Below the pieces are notes generated by a model, which saw only the letters and a program-made list of their open reading frames with translations, searched no databases and was not told where the DNA came from. A DNA stretch of 64,000 nt. Source: Macrocystis pyrifera. Its lineage: Eukaryota > Sar > Phaeophyceae > Laminariales > Laminariaceae. Below are positions 1 to 11,385 of the stretch, piece by piece. Position 1 is the first letter of the stretch; each line of letters starts with the position of its first letter. The position numbers and the translations under genes were made by a program. Location of the stretch: NCBI GenBank assembly GCA_031763025.1, contig JASSKH010000019.1, forward strand, positions 11,220,009 to 11,284,008, read 5' to 3'.

Positions 1-2045
1 TCAGTGCTCACCTTCACTGAGGTCAATCCGCGGGGGCGCTCACCTCGCCATCCTGCCCGCTAGTAATGACAAGTTCTCACTCCCCAGCATGTTACCATCC
101 CAAGAGTACCAAGCATACTGTCATACAACCTCAACAACAGCCGTTATGCGAACATCTCAGGCATGCTGTCTATGTATCCTAGCTCGATTGCAGGGATGCA
201 ACCCGAGATAACAGCTCTGGCAATGACACATTGGAAGAGAAGTGGAAGTGATATAAGACAGTTGAGTGAGCCGGGGATTGCCGTCTTCGCTTTACACACC
301 GCCATGTGGTGAGTTGCGGTCTGTCTGGAGCGCTTGCAGGCAAGTGAAACAACTCCACCTGGCCAGGTTGGTACTACGAGTGCAATGCTTTAGTGAGGTA
401 TGGACTTTGCCAGTCTTGGGCTTCTTCTTTGTTTTGAGCCTCCGCAGGTTCACTTAGCCTTTGTTGCACACCAGGTACCAGATACGTGGTATCATCTTCA
501 CGAGTTACAGAACGCTGTTGTACAGACAGGCAGAGTAGAGGCTGCGATACTTCTACTTCCTAGTATGTACTAGACCAAGGGCAGCAGGACTAGACCAAGG
601 GCAGCAGGCGCGGGCTAGCCGTGAGCTGCTGCTGTGGCCCTTCTCTGCTCTAGCTCTACTTGTATTGCGGAGCGCTTGAATGTGATTTTCCTCGAGCTTT
701 CTCTGCTAAACTTCTTACTTCGATATACGGAACAGCTTCGTGCTTTTGGTTCCCACTTGAGAAATATGCTCACGAAAGCGAGGCTCAGTGGTTCACGAAA
801 GAATTAGACAATCCGTGTTAGAAATTAAGCTTAACCTGACGAACAAGATCGGGAAGTAGACTTACATGAAGCACCAGCGATCGACATCCACACAGGGTAA
901 GGAGAACTGGAAGAGCGTGGAAATAATTGCCGAGGAAATAGTTTTTTTGCGGCGCAGTGAGACGAGAAAGTGTTCAAATATACCATGCAGCGGTTGATGA
1001 GAGCCCGAATGTAGGAAACGGCCGTGTAAGAAATGCACCGGTTGTACGGAACCCGGTAAGAAAAAAAAACTTACCTTATAAGACACACCAGGTACCGATT
1101 GTGTTTTAATATACTCCAAGTCATTAAGCCTCGAACCAGAGGTCTGACATAGGTGACGACAAGGTTGTTCTGTATGAGGTACTATGGAAGTTTCCCTGCG
1201 CGCAACCGGAGGCGTATCGCGTGCAGTCGTCGTGTTCATCATGCCTCCCGTACGCGTTGTTGCTGACAGCATGGAGAAACCACTACGCAACATGTCATAC
1301 GAATTTCACCCGAACGACACCGTTTCCAGCTATTTTGGGGATGTACGTACTTTTTAGTTTTTTGGGAAAACCAGAAATCAATTGGACGGCAAACAACTTT
1401 GTGCAAAACCAGGACAATTACGCCGGTTGAACCACAACCATTACGTAACAGCAAGGTTTCAAAGCCAAGCAGGCCTGAATGTATCTGCTTCAAAGAGGAG
1501 CAGCAACGCACCGCCGTGGCGGGAGCCACCCGCACGCCCACAACACAAGAGCACCAGTCACAGCAGTCCTCGCATCCATGGCATCAGCTGCCACTACACC
1601 AACAACGCATACAACTTCCAGCGACGGTCCATCCCAGCTCTCGTCCGTCCTGTCCTCTCAGGCCACTGAGGTCCTTTCCCCTACGACCCATACTCGCGTC
1701 GTTGCTTTCTTCGTGCGCGGCGTGGTGTTACGCATAATCAAGAGTGAGTCGATAATCGTGGTAATCTACGGCTACGCCGTGACAGAGTTCCTAAGGAGCA
1801 TTTTGACAGTAAAGTATTCTAGGGCTCCGTCCGACAGCGTGAGGCAGATGATTCGTTCGAACTCGTAGGTGGTTCAAGCTTCATCCCCGGCAAACGCCGT
1901 TCGCATCGCAAAGAAGATCAAGGCTGCTGCCTCGCTCGCTATGGACTCGGGTGACCGTCAGCCGGACGTAAAGGTACGATGTTGCAACGTTGTCGGTGTC
2001 TCGGGGTTTTCAATTAATTACCTGTGTTGTGTTCTCGGTGTCTCG
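1..2045. other. No gene recognised
   Basis: I see no family motif, no exon with convincing borders and no RNA gene in this stretch. The only local structure is a 20-bp unit (actagaccaagggcagcagg) present twice in direct tandem near 569-608. The several open frames around 860-1870 overlap each other on both strands and have no protein-like composition, so I treat them as chance. Confidence 0.5.
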
Positions 2046-2570
2046 TGTCGTCCATCTGCTTGCATGTGCGTACTTCTCTTCCATGTCATTTAAAATGTGT
2101 CCTGATTATCATGGTTATTAGTACTCGTAGCATGCCCTGATTGTCGTGTTGTGTCTCGCCCTGCTTATGAAGCCTCCGCGGGACTGGACCATTCTTTCAC
2201 AGTCTGGCGTTTGCGGCGTTTCGTGTTGTCCCCTTGTATGTGCGTACTTACTTGTGACACGTGCGATCACGATATGCGCTGCGATAGTATTCGGTGCGAC
2301 ACGCGATACGAACCACGTCATCTGTCTCCTTGCATGGGCGCGCTAGTTTTCCACGTCATATTGTTATTGTCCTGTTCATAGCATGCGCTGATTGTGCTGG
2401 TGTGTTTCGCCCCGGCTTGCGAAGCCGCCACGGGACTTGACCACAGCCTCCCAGTCTCGCGTGTTCGTCGTTTCGTGTTGTCTCCTGTTTGTATGTGTGC
2501 ACTCGCGACACGCGCGACCACGTTATGCTATTCGAATTGCTGCCGTGTGACACGCGCGACCACGTCGTAT
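2046..2570. repeat. Tandem duplication, period about 252 bp
   Basis: The words around gtagcatgccctgattgtcg (from 2127) recur as catagcatgcgctgattgtg near 2379, and the parts following each also match (cgtttcgtgttgtc, gacacgcgcgac/gacacgtgcgat). A shorter upstream piece from about 2046 matches the end of the first full unit near 2320. That gives roughly two diverged copies with a period of 252 bp. Overlapping open frames on both strands here are a by-product of the repeat. Confidence 0.7.
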
Positions 2571-3119
2571 TTACCTTTGATTTTGCCGTTGTATATGCAG
2601 CAGTGAAGCAACGAATGGCTTGGTATCCCACTGCTGTTTGTCTCGATGCTCTTCTCCCCGACAGATATCTCGAGTGCGCCTTAACACTTTGCAGCGTAAG
2701 ACTTTGGATACGTATGGCGTCACTCCCTTCGACGACGGAGACGAAATCAACGAGGTCCTCCTCGACCTGTCCTGATTCGTTGGTGAAGACCTCTTCATCA
2801 CAGATGATCATCATGTCGCGAGCACAAATATCTCCAAGGAAATAATTATGTCCCTTGTACTCTCTATACTGCTGTCTGTCGCCTGAAACTGCTGCTGCTG
2901 TTAGTAGTGGTGTTGAAGCTTTTTTCATGGTACTGGGTTGTATGTTTATACTCATACCGTTGGTAGCATGTACCGTGCGAACGAGCGTATGCTATCATAC
3001 GAGTACTCGCACTGCTGTAGTAGTAGTACTGCTGCTGTACAAACGACACTGTTGCTGTGCGAACGAGTACTACTTTCATAAAGACCCAAGAGGGAAGAAC
3101 GGCCAAGGCGCTAGATGAG
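2571..3119. other. No gene recognised
   Basis: Low-complexity runs of ctg/gta triplets occur near 2880-3060. No exon or RNA gene is recognised. Confidence 0.4.
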
Positions 3120-4215
3120 GTGGTGCCTGATTTACGTTTTGTGGGTTATGTGCCTCTATGGTGCCGAATAAGTGCCTGATTGCCAAGTATAGGTTCGGTT
3201 ACCCCGTAAAGTGCCGGTTAAGTAATGCTGGTTTTATATGTTGAGTAGCACCGCGGTTACCCACTATAACCGGTTGCCCTTATATTGCCGGTCAGATAGT
3301 GCCCACTATTATCGGTTGCCCCCTATGATGCCGGTTACGTAGCACCTGTTTTGTATCTCGCTAATTTATTGGTGCAGGATACCTCCCACAGTGCCTGTCC
3401 ATCGCTCGTCACAAATGGGAACGACCATTAGTTGTGATAATGGAGTGACTGCAGTTCCCTCGTTATTCCTAATTCATAGTTACAGTACAGGTCGCTGTAT
3501 AATGTCGGGTTTTTTGTCCCTCTCTATACCTGCCCAGCCGTTGTTTGTGTCGCGACTCGCCCGAACCAAAATATATACAGCTACTGTAGTGCCGATTTTG
3601 TATATTTCCGATGAAGTAGTGCCTATCTTTTACGCCACATTCCTTTAATGCCGGTCTTGTTTGTTGCCGGTAAAGTATTACGTGGTAGCCGACTTTAGTG
3701 TCGGTTACCCCATACCTATTGTGCCGGTCTTCTCTGTTTCTGGTTAAGTATTGCCAGTTGCCCCATATAGTGCCGTTTTTTTTGTGTCTCCGGTTAATGA
3801 CTATTACGAGGGACCATAGTTAATAGGACCAAATATTGTTAGTAAAAAAATAAGTAAATATATTGGTTTTTATGTATACCATAGGTCCTATTAGCTATGT
3901 ACCCCCGTAATGGTGTCAGTTACCCCTCAAACTAGTGCGGGGTACGCCTTAGTTTTGTATGTTGCCGGCTAAGTAGTGTCGTTTCCAAACTACGGTGCCG
4001 GTTAAGGTACTTCCGGTTTCGCATGTTGACGGTTAGTACTGCGGGTTACCCGTTATAGTGCCTACCAAACCTCACGTCACAAATGCGAACAAAAGTAACT
4101 GTGGTACAGCTGTATCTCCCACCGGCATATCCCGGCACTATTACTTAGTGCCGGTTTGCATTTCCCTTTGTCTTGCCGATTATGTAGTGCCGATTGCCCA
4201 CCATGGTGCCTCCCA
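3120..4215. repeat. Degenerate minisatellite of tgccggtta words
   Basis: The stretch is built of short variants of gtgccggttaccccatatag and gccggttaagtagtgc at irregular spacing of about 15-40 bp, seen more than twenty times between 3125 and 4215. It looks like an old, decayed minisatellite. A MITE copy (3804-3910) lies inside it. The open frames at 3391-3648 and 4058-4267 are translations of the repeat words and not genes. Confidence 0.7.
3804..3910. mobile_element. MITE copy 1 (short inverted-repeat DNA transposon)
   Basis: A 107-bp element starts TTACGAGGGACC and ends CCCCCGTAA. The terminal inverted repeats are about 28 bp and meet around an AT-rich centre; GGACC and GGTCC mark the inner ends. 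It lies next to a TA on the left and TG on the right, compatible with a decayed TA target duplication. Two more copies are at 17915-18019 and 42824-42927. It is non-autonomous and has no coding capacity. Length, inverted ends and TA flank suggest a Tc1/mariner-type parent, which is inference. Confidence 0.8.
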
Positions 4216-5329
4216 CATGGTTCCTCGCGAGATGCTTACTCACGTCGTATCCCTTCTTTACGCGTGACGCACGTCGTGTCCCTTCTCTACGTATTCCCTA
4301 CCGTTGCCTCGCTTTCTATGGCAGATCTTTTTCGACACCCATCCCGGGTCCACCAGCCAAGCGTGGAAACTCTCCGACCTACCTTTCGCCGACATGACCG
4401 GTGAAGGGGCGCAGTCTAATGCTTCTCGTCGCCGCGACATCCTCACCGTTAGGGCGGAGACGGAAGTTAGCCTCGAGCGCGGCGCCGCTGGAGATGTTCC
4501 TACTACCCCTGCCACGACGGCAACGGCCTCCCCACCTTCACCTGGCTCTGCTGCCGGAGACACACGTCACTGCTGCAGCTGCGCCCGGTAGTTCTTCCCA
4601 CGACTCGCAGATGTCGGTGTTGCTGTCTGCGTCCGACACGCTCTTACTGTCTAACATTGGAATCAGCGAAGACAGCAACCACGGCGAGGGGGAGGACCCG
4701 GACGCCTAGTTGTCTTAGCCTTTTCTGAATTGGATAGCTGTTCGGGCAAGTTCGCCCACCTATTCTTTCATGAGAGGTCACCAATGGATCCCTGCCATTC
4801 CGCCAGTTGTCCGTGCGGGAGGTTACGTCGGACAGTGGTGCCAACGTTACAGAGGGTCCGGGGCGGGGAGTGTAGGTTACTACCTACCAGGTACCACGCC
4901 CACGGTGGATGCGGGGGGTGGTGTGGGTTTTCTTGCGATATTGTCGTGAGAATCTCACCCGTCGGGGTATACACGGGAGGAGGTTCTGTATTCCTTTTGC
5001 TGTTGGCTTGAGTGTTAACACATGTTCGTTGTTCATATTTCTTCCGTCGTTGCTATGTGAAGAGGAGTGATACCAATACTTTTCGGCCGTCCTTCTGGAC
5101 CTCTTCTCCTCCTGTACGTTTTGAGTGGTCACGTGCTTCTCTTGCGTAGTGATAACAGCGCTCTCTGCTGTTTCACCATGCCGTCGAAGTGCATGTTTTG
5201 GATGGTGCGTATTATCCATCCGATCAATCTCAGCAGTTGCACGACAAGAGTTTGCTAAGTCGGTACTGCAGTACTAGAGAGATTTCTGTACAGTCCCAAA
5301 GAGTCTAACCTTGGGTACAAAGTTTTACT
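4216..5329. other. No gene recognised
   Basis: Open frames overlap on both strands around 4156-4709 and 4730-5219 but show no domain, no consistent splice sites and no hydrophobic or catalytic pattern. I could not support a gene. Confidence 0.4.
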
Positions 5330-5529
5330 TGACGTTCCCGTAGAAGTACATATTATTGATGATGCATAATCTCTTGTACAATTTTTTGCAGTGTGTACAG
5401 CTGTGACGGGGAGGTTTATCTTGCGTTTCCGTAAGTTGATTCGTGTTTGTTGACTGATAGCTTTTAATAAATACATACATCATATTCTTCTGTTGTATAG
5501 TTTCCCCTTAATGCGGTGTCACCAAGTTG

Positions 5530-5778
5530 CACAGCAGTTGCGATGACGTCTATTTTGCGTTCCCGTAGAAGCCGTTCCGCTTTCGTAATTAGTGGGGTCG
5601 TTTCTATACAGCAATGGTAGCAAATACGTTTATATTGGGTTCCCGTAGAAGCCGTTCTGGTATCGTAACTAGTGCGTTCGTTTCTATACAACAATGGTAG
5701 CGAACACGTTTATATTGCGTTCCCATAGAAGCTGTTCGGGTTTCGCAACTAGTGTGTTCATCTTGGACTTTCCTAGTT
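5530..5778. repeat. Tandem repeat, period 80 bp, about 3 units
   Basis: The word ttcccgtagaagc is found with exactly 80-bp spacing: gcgttcccgtag at 5557, gggttcccgtag at 5637 and gcgttcccatag at 5717. Between them lie ctagtgcgttcgtttctata and acaatggtagc in each unit. A weaker relative (acgttcccgtagaag) occurs near 5332. The minus-strand open frames at 5464-5882 share peptide words for this reason alone. Confidence 0.85.
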
Positions 5779-5881
5779 CGATTCTCAGCATACGGCAATA
5801 CCACTTCACGGCTGTACGACGTCGATAGATTAGACGGTGCACAGGTTATGAACTGAGTGTTCACGTAACCTGTGCAGTGCA

Positions 5882-6754
5882 CGCTGCGTACTGAAGAGAT
5901 ATAGGCTAGTCGGCGTACAGGGGTCTATACACTGCTGGACGCTGCACTTCTCGCCGAGATTTTTTTTCTGATCTCCCTCGAGTTCGTTTTTTTTCTCATC
6001 GGGACATATTTTCACATGGATGTTGTTGTTTTCGTACATTGTTGGGTTCTTTTTCGTCCGAGGTGAGCTTTCGTGTTGTACGCGCATGTATTTGGCGGAG
6101 AGAAAGCAGTAATAACCTTCACGGCGAGTTTTTTTCGGTTCTCCCTCAAGTTAATTTTAACTCACCGGCATTTTTTTTTTCAGGATGAAAGTCAAGGGTT
6201 TTATCTTAGGTCGGCGCCTTCTTTCTTGTACAGGGTGGGATTTTGGTCGTATTCCGTTGCGTAAATGTATTTTGCGGGGAGAATGTGCTCTTCAGCGTTA
6301 AAACATATCAATAAAACACGCGTTTTAACGTTCCCAGCCTTCATTTTCTCACAATAAGCACAGTCGAAAACTGAGTTTATGGTCGTCTCGCTTGGCACTA
6401 TTTTTCAATTTTCTTCATCGATACCACGTTTTTTTCCAGAAGAAAATATGTCTTGATGCTGGTTTTATTCGCGACAATATGTGTCTTCTGTATTTGCTTT
6501 GGTCGCATTTTCAGATTTTTTTTTCTCTTGTTTTCAACAACTTTTCTTCACGAAAAGACGTCATTCAGCTAACTTTCTTAACGGGAATACGTCATTTAAC
6601 GTATTGGCGGCCAAAGATGCGCAATTGTTGCGAGCGGGAATTGTCCGCCAGAACGAAAAAATGGGGGGAGGGGGGGGGGGGAACGAAGAATAATGATGAT
6701 AAAATACAAGAAAGATTCTTCAAACCGAACTTCGCAGGCGTTTTCCACTCCACT
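5882..6754. other. T-rich stretch, no gene recognised
   Basis: Two related blocks (gagatttttttctgatctccctcgagtt near 5957 and gagtttttttcggttctccc near 6124) suggest a local duplication. Poly-T and poly-G runs are common (6170-6180, 6660-6680). No gene is supported. Confidence 0.4.
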
Positions 6755-7795
6755 TACTCTACCAAATTCGTGACAAAAAGGTTTTACTATCCAGACACAA
6801 AGAGTGGGCATTGCTGTGCAACTTCTCTTCCTATTTCTGACCACGCTGGACTTCTTAGGTAAGGCAGGGTGTGCCTTATTGCCCTATTTCCAGTTCAAAG
6901 AATGTCATATTCTTGTTTTCGTCCAACCCTCCAAGCTATAACTCTTAACACTCAATCTCGTACGGGTAAGTACGTGCTGTCGCGGGTATACCGTAGCGAC
7001 CATGCATCCTTTTGACACACACCCGCCGGGTTTTCTTTGGTGATTTAGGCAGTATATACGTAACTTTCGCATACGTACCAGCTACTGATATGATCTGTGT
7101 TGGAGGACGACTGACGAACTACTCGTTCATACGAGGGGTATAATACGAGTCGATTTGTTTGGAAGGTAATGTTCCAAACATCGTCAACTATTTTACAATG
7201 TCACAGGATTAGTTTCGTTGATAACGAAGTCGGTTCGCATACCCACAACCCTAAAGGTCATGCGAGTTCCACAACGCATCCAGTACCAGTCTTTTCGGGG
7301 CTCGCAACCACATGCGTTTTCCAATTTCAAGGACTCCAGGAGGTATGTGTGTGCGAGCTACTTACTGTAGTTATCATGCGTCTTATTGGCACGCACGCGG
7401 CGAGTTTTGTTCTTTGCTTGAGGCAGTATACATATCTGCAGTAGAGAAAATAGTTTTGTTTTTTAACAGTTGCTGAAATGTTGGACGACAAAGGACGAAC
7501 TACTCGTTTGTACGAGGCGTATGATATGAGTCAGCTCGTTCGAAAGTTAATTATATGCGTACCGTCAACTACTTTGCAAAAAATGCCCTATTGAGAATTT
7601 CAGGCTCTAGGGTCGGACGAGATAAGAAAAATATATATTTTTTCGAACTGAAAATAGGGTGGGACACACCCTTCCTTACATAAGAATTCAAGTGTGGCCA
7701 GAAATAGAAAGAGGAGATGTTGCACAGCAATGGAATGCCCACTGTTTGTGTCAGGATATTAGCACTGTAACACTTTATATGCCACGAACTTAGTA
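6755..7795. repeat. Long inverted repeat, arms about 200 bp
   Basis: The left arm (about 6755-6955) reads from ctaccaaattcgtgacaaaa through cacaaagagtgggcattgct and tgcaacttctcttcctattt to ttcgtccaaccct. The right arm (about 7590-7795) carries the reverse complement of each of these words in the proper order, roughly three quarters identical. The 600-bp centre contains a separate direct duplication: 6985-7195 resembles 7365-7577, for example gacgaactactcgt at both. This looks like an old foldback or long-TIR DNA element. I see no transposase frame and no clear target duplication. Confidence 0.7.
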
Positions 7796-8870
7796 GCGTC
7801 GCCCATGATCTGTCACTACTACTTCTGTTGTGCTTAGGTTTCTTTTGGTTCGGGAGAAGGGGAGAGAGAGGGGTTGTGCCAACTTTGGTCTGAGTGATGA
7901 GAGGGAGAGAGGGAGAGCGGTGTTTTGTGTGTGATTGATGCAACAGCACTCTACGACAGAGAGAGCGAATGAACTAGTCTAGAATGGACCTAATCGTAGA
8001 CATCACGAGGATGATTATTGCCCGTCTTCGTCGAGACGGGAGGCATACAGACATGAACCCCGAGGTGGGTGGTTGGTCGTTGTGGTTATTATTTTGGCCA
8101 ATCTCGGGTAGGTGGGTACAATTATCGGGAAACTCTTGGGGGGCAAGTAGCCACAATGAGCATACCTTGTGGAAATCTGGCCAGCGTCTGGTGGAGGCCG
8201 GGTCTGGCCAATGAAATGGTGTCATGGGGCAGTCGCCGTCACTGAAATAGAAAGGTATCGGGTTTTGGCCACAAAGGCATCAGGTATACACGATTTGGCC
8301 ACTTCCCTTTTTTTTTTTGGTGCGTATAGGGTTCAGCATTCTCCCTGCTCGTCGATTTGTATCGAATGTAGGCAGCATGAAGACATGGCATCGCATTTTC
8401 TACTGTGCTTACTGCATACGTCGTAGCGTAGTATCTACGAGGCGTATGTTTCGCGGCAACATGACTTGTATTTCTCTAGGAAACCCAATATACACGAATC
8501 CAGGATCTGTTGAAATTACTCAATACCCCACGAAGCGATCGCTGCTGTGTCGGAGCTTAACCTACCCTGCGAGGAAGCGTAGGCAACATATTCGTACAGA
8601 GGTTTACATTCGGCCTCTCAGCCACAAGAGCAACGGCGGCAGAAGTTTTACAAGCAATTGGGCTGGCTCGGAACGGAAGCGCGCAGCAGCCACTCGAAGG
8701 AACCACATATAATTTAATATGCCATGCGTTTACGAATTGTATACGTCTCGAAGAGCAAGTCTTCAACGTGTATGACCGTTAACGAGATCGCGACGATTGG
8801 GAGGAATAAGGTGGCGAACGCAGCGAATCTCTTCGTACATCGGATCGATCATTGGCATAAAGGTCCAACC
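7796..8870. other. No gene recognised
   Basis: Open frames at 7984-8214 and 8317-8712 have no recognisable domain or splice pattern. The purine-rich run at 7855-7920 is low complexity. Confidence 0.4.
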
Positions 8871-8943
8871 TGCTATGAGGGTTAGATTCGCTAGGCGATT
8901 GGTTAACCTGTTACCTTTAGCCCAACGGACTAAGACCTTAACA
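8871..8943 (+). repeat. 5' terminal repeat of the TRIM-like element
   Basis: Begins TGCTATGAGG and ends CCTTAACA. It matches the 3' repeat at 9142-9215 with about five differences. Confidence 0.75.
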
Positions 8944-9141
8944 AATGGCAACGACGGCAGAACATGGGTCGTTGGTCGTGAGTTCGAATCTCACGTCCAC
9001 CGTGAAATCGCTTTTGAAAGAAAAGGGAATTTCCTCATGTCAAGAATTTGAAAAAATACTTCTGGATCCCCAGAAATTGGAACCGCGTGTTGGTGTCACG
9101 CGTCGACCCGTATATCCGGTCCGTTCCACAGGGCGGGGGAG

Positions 9142-9215
9142 TGTTATGAGGCTTAGATTCGGTAGGCGATTGGTTAACCTTTTACCTTTTAGCCCAACGG
9201 ACTAAGACCTTAACA
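9142..9215 (+). repeat. 3' terminal repeat of the TRIM-like element
   Basis: Begins TGTTATGAGG directly after a purine tract and ends CCTTAACA. Confidence 0.75.
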
Positions 9216-9303
9216 AACCGTGGAAGACATAACGAGACCACTGTCTCACGCTATGGAGTCAGTAACCCCAATTTAAGAAACCAATGTTGGGTACAACGAT
9301 GCA

Positions 9304-9405
9304 GCATGTTTGTTCTTCACATCAAACTGTTCTTTCTGCTCGTCAACACCCAGCACAACCAGTGTCTGTGCCGAATCTTCAGTCCTAGAGAGTACTCATA
9401 TTTGC
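9304..9405 (+). repeat. LTR-end fragment of the Copia-like family
   Basis: The words gttcttcacatcaaactgtt, agcacaaccagtgtctgtgc and cgaatcttcagtcctagag match, in order, fragments at 54770-54860 and 57040-57115 (plus) and at 55030-55115, 58030-58125 and 59335-59420 (minus). It is an isolated, decayed piece with no internal region next to it. Confidence 0.55.
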
Positions 9406-10382
9406 CAGAGCTTGTCTTCGGTTGGGGTTCAGTGCGAGGTAATTTGTGGCCCTTTAATGATAAATAGTGATAAAACACAAAAGACATGCAGCGTAGACAT
9501 CTTCCCCCCCAAAGTAACATCTAGACGAGATCGACGTGACTCATGTAGTAAGACAATCACCCGAAAGAAGGATGAAGCTTGGAATTAATGATTTGAGATT
9601 GCCCATGGTAGAACGATAAGACGATCGCACCGGTTGGCTACTATTTAAAAAGAGTTGTGTCCTCGAATGCTTCTATTTATACGAGTTGGTGCTACAGTTA
9701 GAATCCCAGAATCCCACGTGGGTCAAACTGTTGAGTGTATTGCTAAAATTAGGTGAAAAACGGAATCAACTGCCGGGATCGCTTTCTGTTGTACTGTTGT
9801 TGGAGGGCGGGCGGGCGCAACTCACTGCGGCTCGACATTGGAAGGAAGGGCGGAAGTATTCACCCAATAAAAACAAAAGCGAGGCAAGAACCGTCGTGGA
9901 AGCATGGTACAAATATCCTTTCCGACCGTACTTCTGTCACGACTAGGAAGCTGGGATACAAAAATGTGCGAAGACGGTAACCGTGACTAAAACATACGTT
10001 ATAAACACCTCTTATATTCCTATATATATACTTTTTTATTTAAGAACTAGGCGTCGGGTAGGATATCGATCGTGTCGCCGGGCTCACACCACGAGCCAGC
10101 GTCATCCATTTTACACAGTTTTCGGGGTTTCATATAGACCGTAGTATCGTGATTAATTCGTACTTGAAGGGCGAACAGAATAAGTGATTCAAAAAAGTGT
10201 CAACACAGCGGTGATGAGCTCGGTTTGTCTGCAAAGAAGATGAGGGAAACGTGCTTACTGTCGACTCGCGATAACAAACACTGATATTCTCGAATAACGA
10301 CACGGTACAGGAGAAGCGTGTTTATTACGAGCTAGTTCAACCGTACAACTTATTTCCCTTCGATGCGCATTTTATCACTCAC
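9406..10382. other. No gene recognised
   Basis: No convincing exon or RNA gene is seen. AT-rich runs occur near 10020-10045. Confidence 0.4.
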
Positions 10383-10544
10383 TTGACTCTCAGATCGGAG
10401 AGTATACGGCAGGCTCTTGGACATCCTTCTAAGTTCATTTCCTTTCGCGATTATATCGATGAAACACTGCACCGCTGTTTTCGGTGTCGACGGAGGTCGA
10501 AATGCACCAACCGACGCTAGGCAGCCGGAGTATTTCACTCCAAT
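10383..10544 (-). CDS. Possible lone exon, unknown protein
   Basis: A 162-base frame of exactly 54 codons lies between a plausible acceptor (after gtatccgttgag) and a strong donor (gtgagtg), so it would run from phase 0 to phase 0. The peptide starts IGVKYSGCLASVGAF and includes CFIDIIAKGNELRRMSKSLP, which reads as protein-like. I do not recognise the family. No partner exon was found in phase, so it could be a chance frame. The clean donor and full-length openness are the only support. Confidence 0.3.
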
Positions 10545-11385
10545 CTCAACGGATACACAATATCACCATAGTGAACTCCGAACGTCGGGATGAAGGTTGC
10601 AGCAGTATCATACCAGGTATTATCATGAACTGACGTTGCCTGCCTAACGTACAGACTAGGTTAGTGCGATGTCGCAATCTTTGCCTGTTGAAAACGATTG
10701 TCATGTCTTCGTTCCATTTCAATGCGGTCACCCGTCACTCTATAGTGCAGTGACCGCACTACAAGGGGGCGTCACGCTTCGAAATCAGTACAGTGAGTAC
10801 AGACAATCTATGTTACGGTGTAGCGAATCGACAAGAATGCAGTTCGTAACTGGCACTATCCCCACTGCAGAGGTAGTACCAACACGAACGGCGCCATGTG
10901 CGCCAGGGAAACAGTGCGAAGTTCTCGAACGCACGCCAGAGCCACCTGGCAGCCACATATTTATGTCGAGGAGAGTATAGTGAGTGACGTGCAGGATCCT
11001 GGCAGTGCTAATCCATCTGTGGTGCGTGCTTTACGGTATAGCTAGCTCCCGATGAGGGGTAGACCTCAATGGAAGGGAGAGAGTAAAGTGGTAGACACGC
11101 GCGGCCGTATGACAGGACCGTGAAAAGGCTACAAGCCCCCCGAAAACCAAACATCAAGGAATCGAGTTTATCTGCTCTCAAAGGGTGAGGCCATGGCGCT
11201 ACAGTATTCACCCAGAAAACCTGGAATATATACCATACAAACCACTGCGTCTCCAACGAAACTGCTTTGCAGATGTGTACCGCCCAAGGGCGCTGGTAAC
11301 CCTAGTCACTTTATCATCTTGTTTTACAGGACCCATGTTTGCGCCGTCCTCTAACTATGCAGAGTATCCTTAATGTTGTCGTTTC
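10545..11385. other. No gene recognised
   Basis: Several overlapping frames on both strands; none has a recognisable motif. Confidence 0.35.

Larger units (their letters stand above)
8871..9215 (+). mobile_element. TRIM-like miniature LTR retrotransposon
   Basis: Two nearly identical terminal direct repeats, 8871-8943 (73 bp) and 9142-9215 (74 bp), both run from TGYTATGAGG to CCTTAACA and so have the TG...CA ends of LTRs. They differ at only a handful of positions. A purine tract (gggcgggggag, 9131-9141) sits just inside the 3' repeat, where a polypurine tract belongs. The internal part starts 2 bases after the 5' repeat with TGG, as a primer-binding site would. The four bases aacc flank the element on both sides, compatible with a target duplication. 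It has no coding capacity. The internal part also holds a tRNA-like B box (8979-8995: a 5-bp stem gtgag/ctcac closing ttcgaat). Low divergence between the repeats suggests it is among the younger elements here. Confidence 0.75.

Noticed and set aside
2356-2955. A 199-codon minus-strand open frame
   Set aside because: Much of it lies in the 252-bp duplication and overlaps open frames on the other strand. No motif.
8916-8999. A tRNA gene suggested by A-box and B-box words
   Set aside because: No acceptor stem or D stem can be paired, and the A-box-like word belongs to the terminal repeat of the miniature LTR element.
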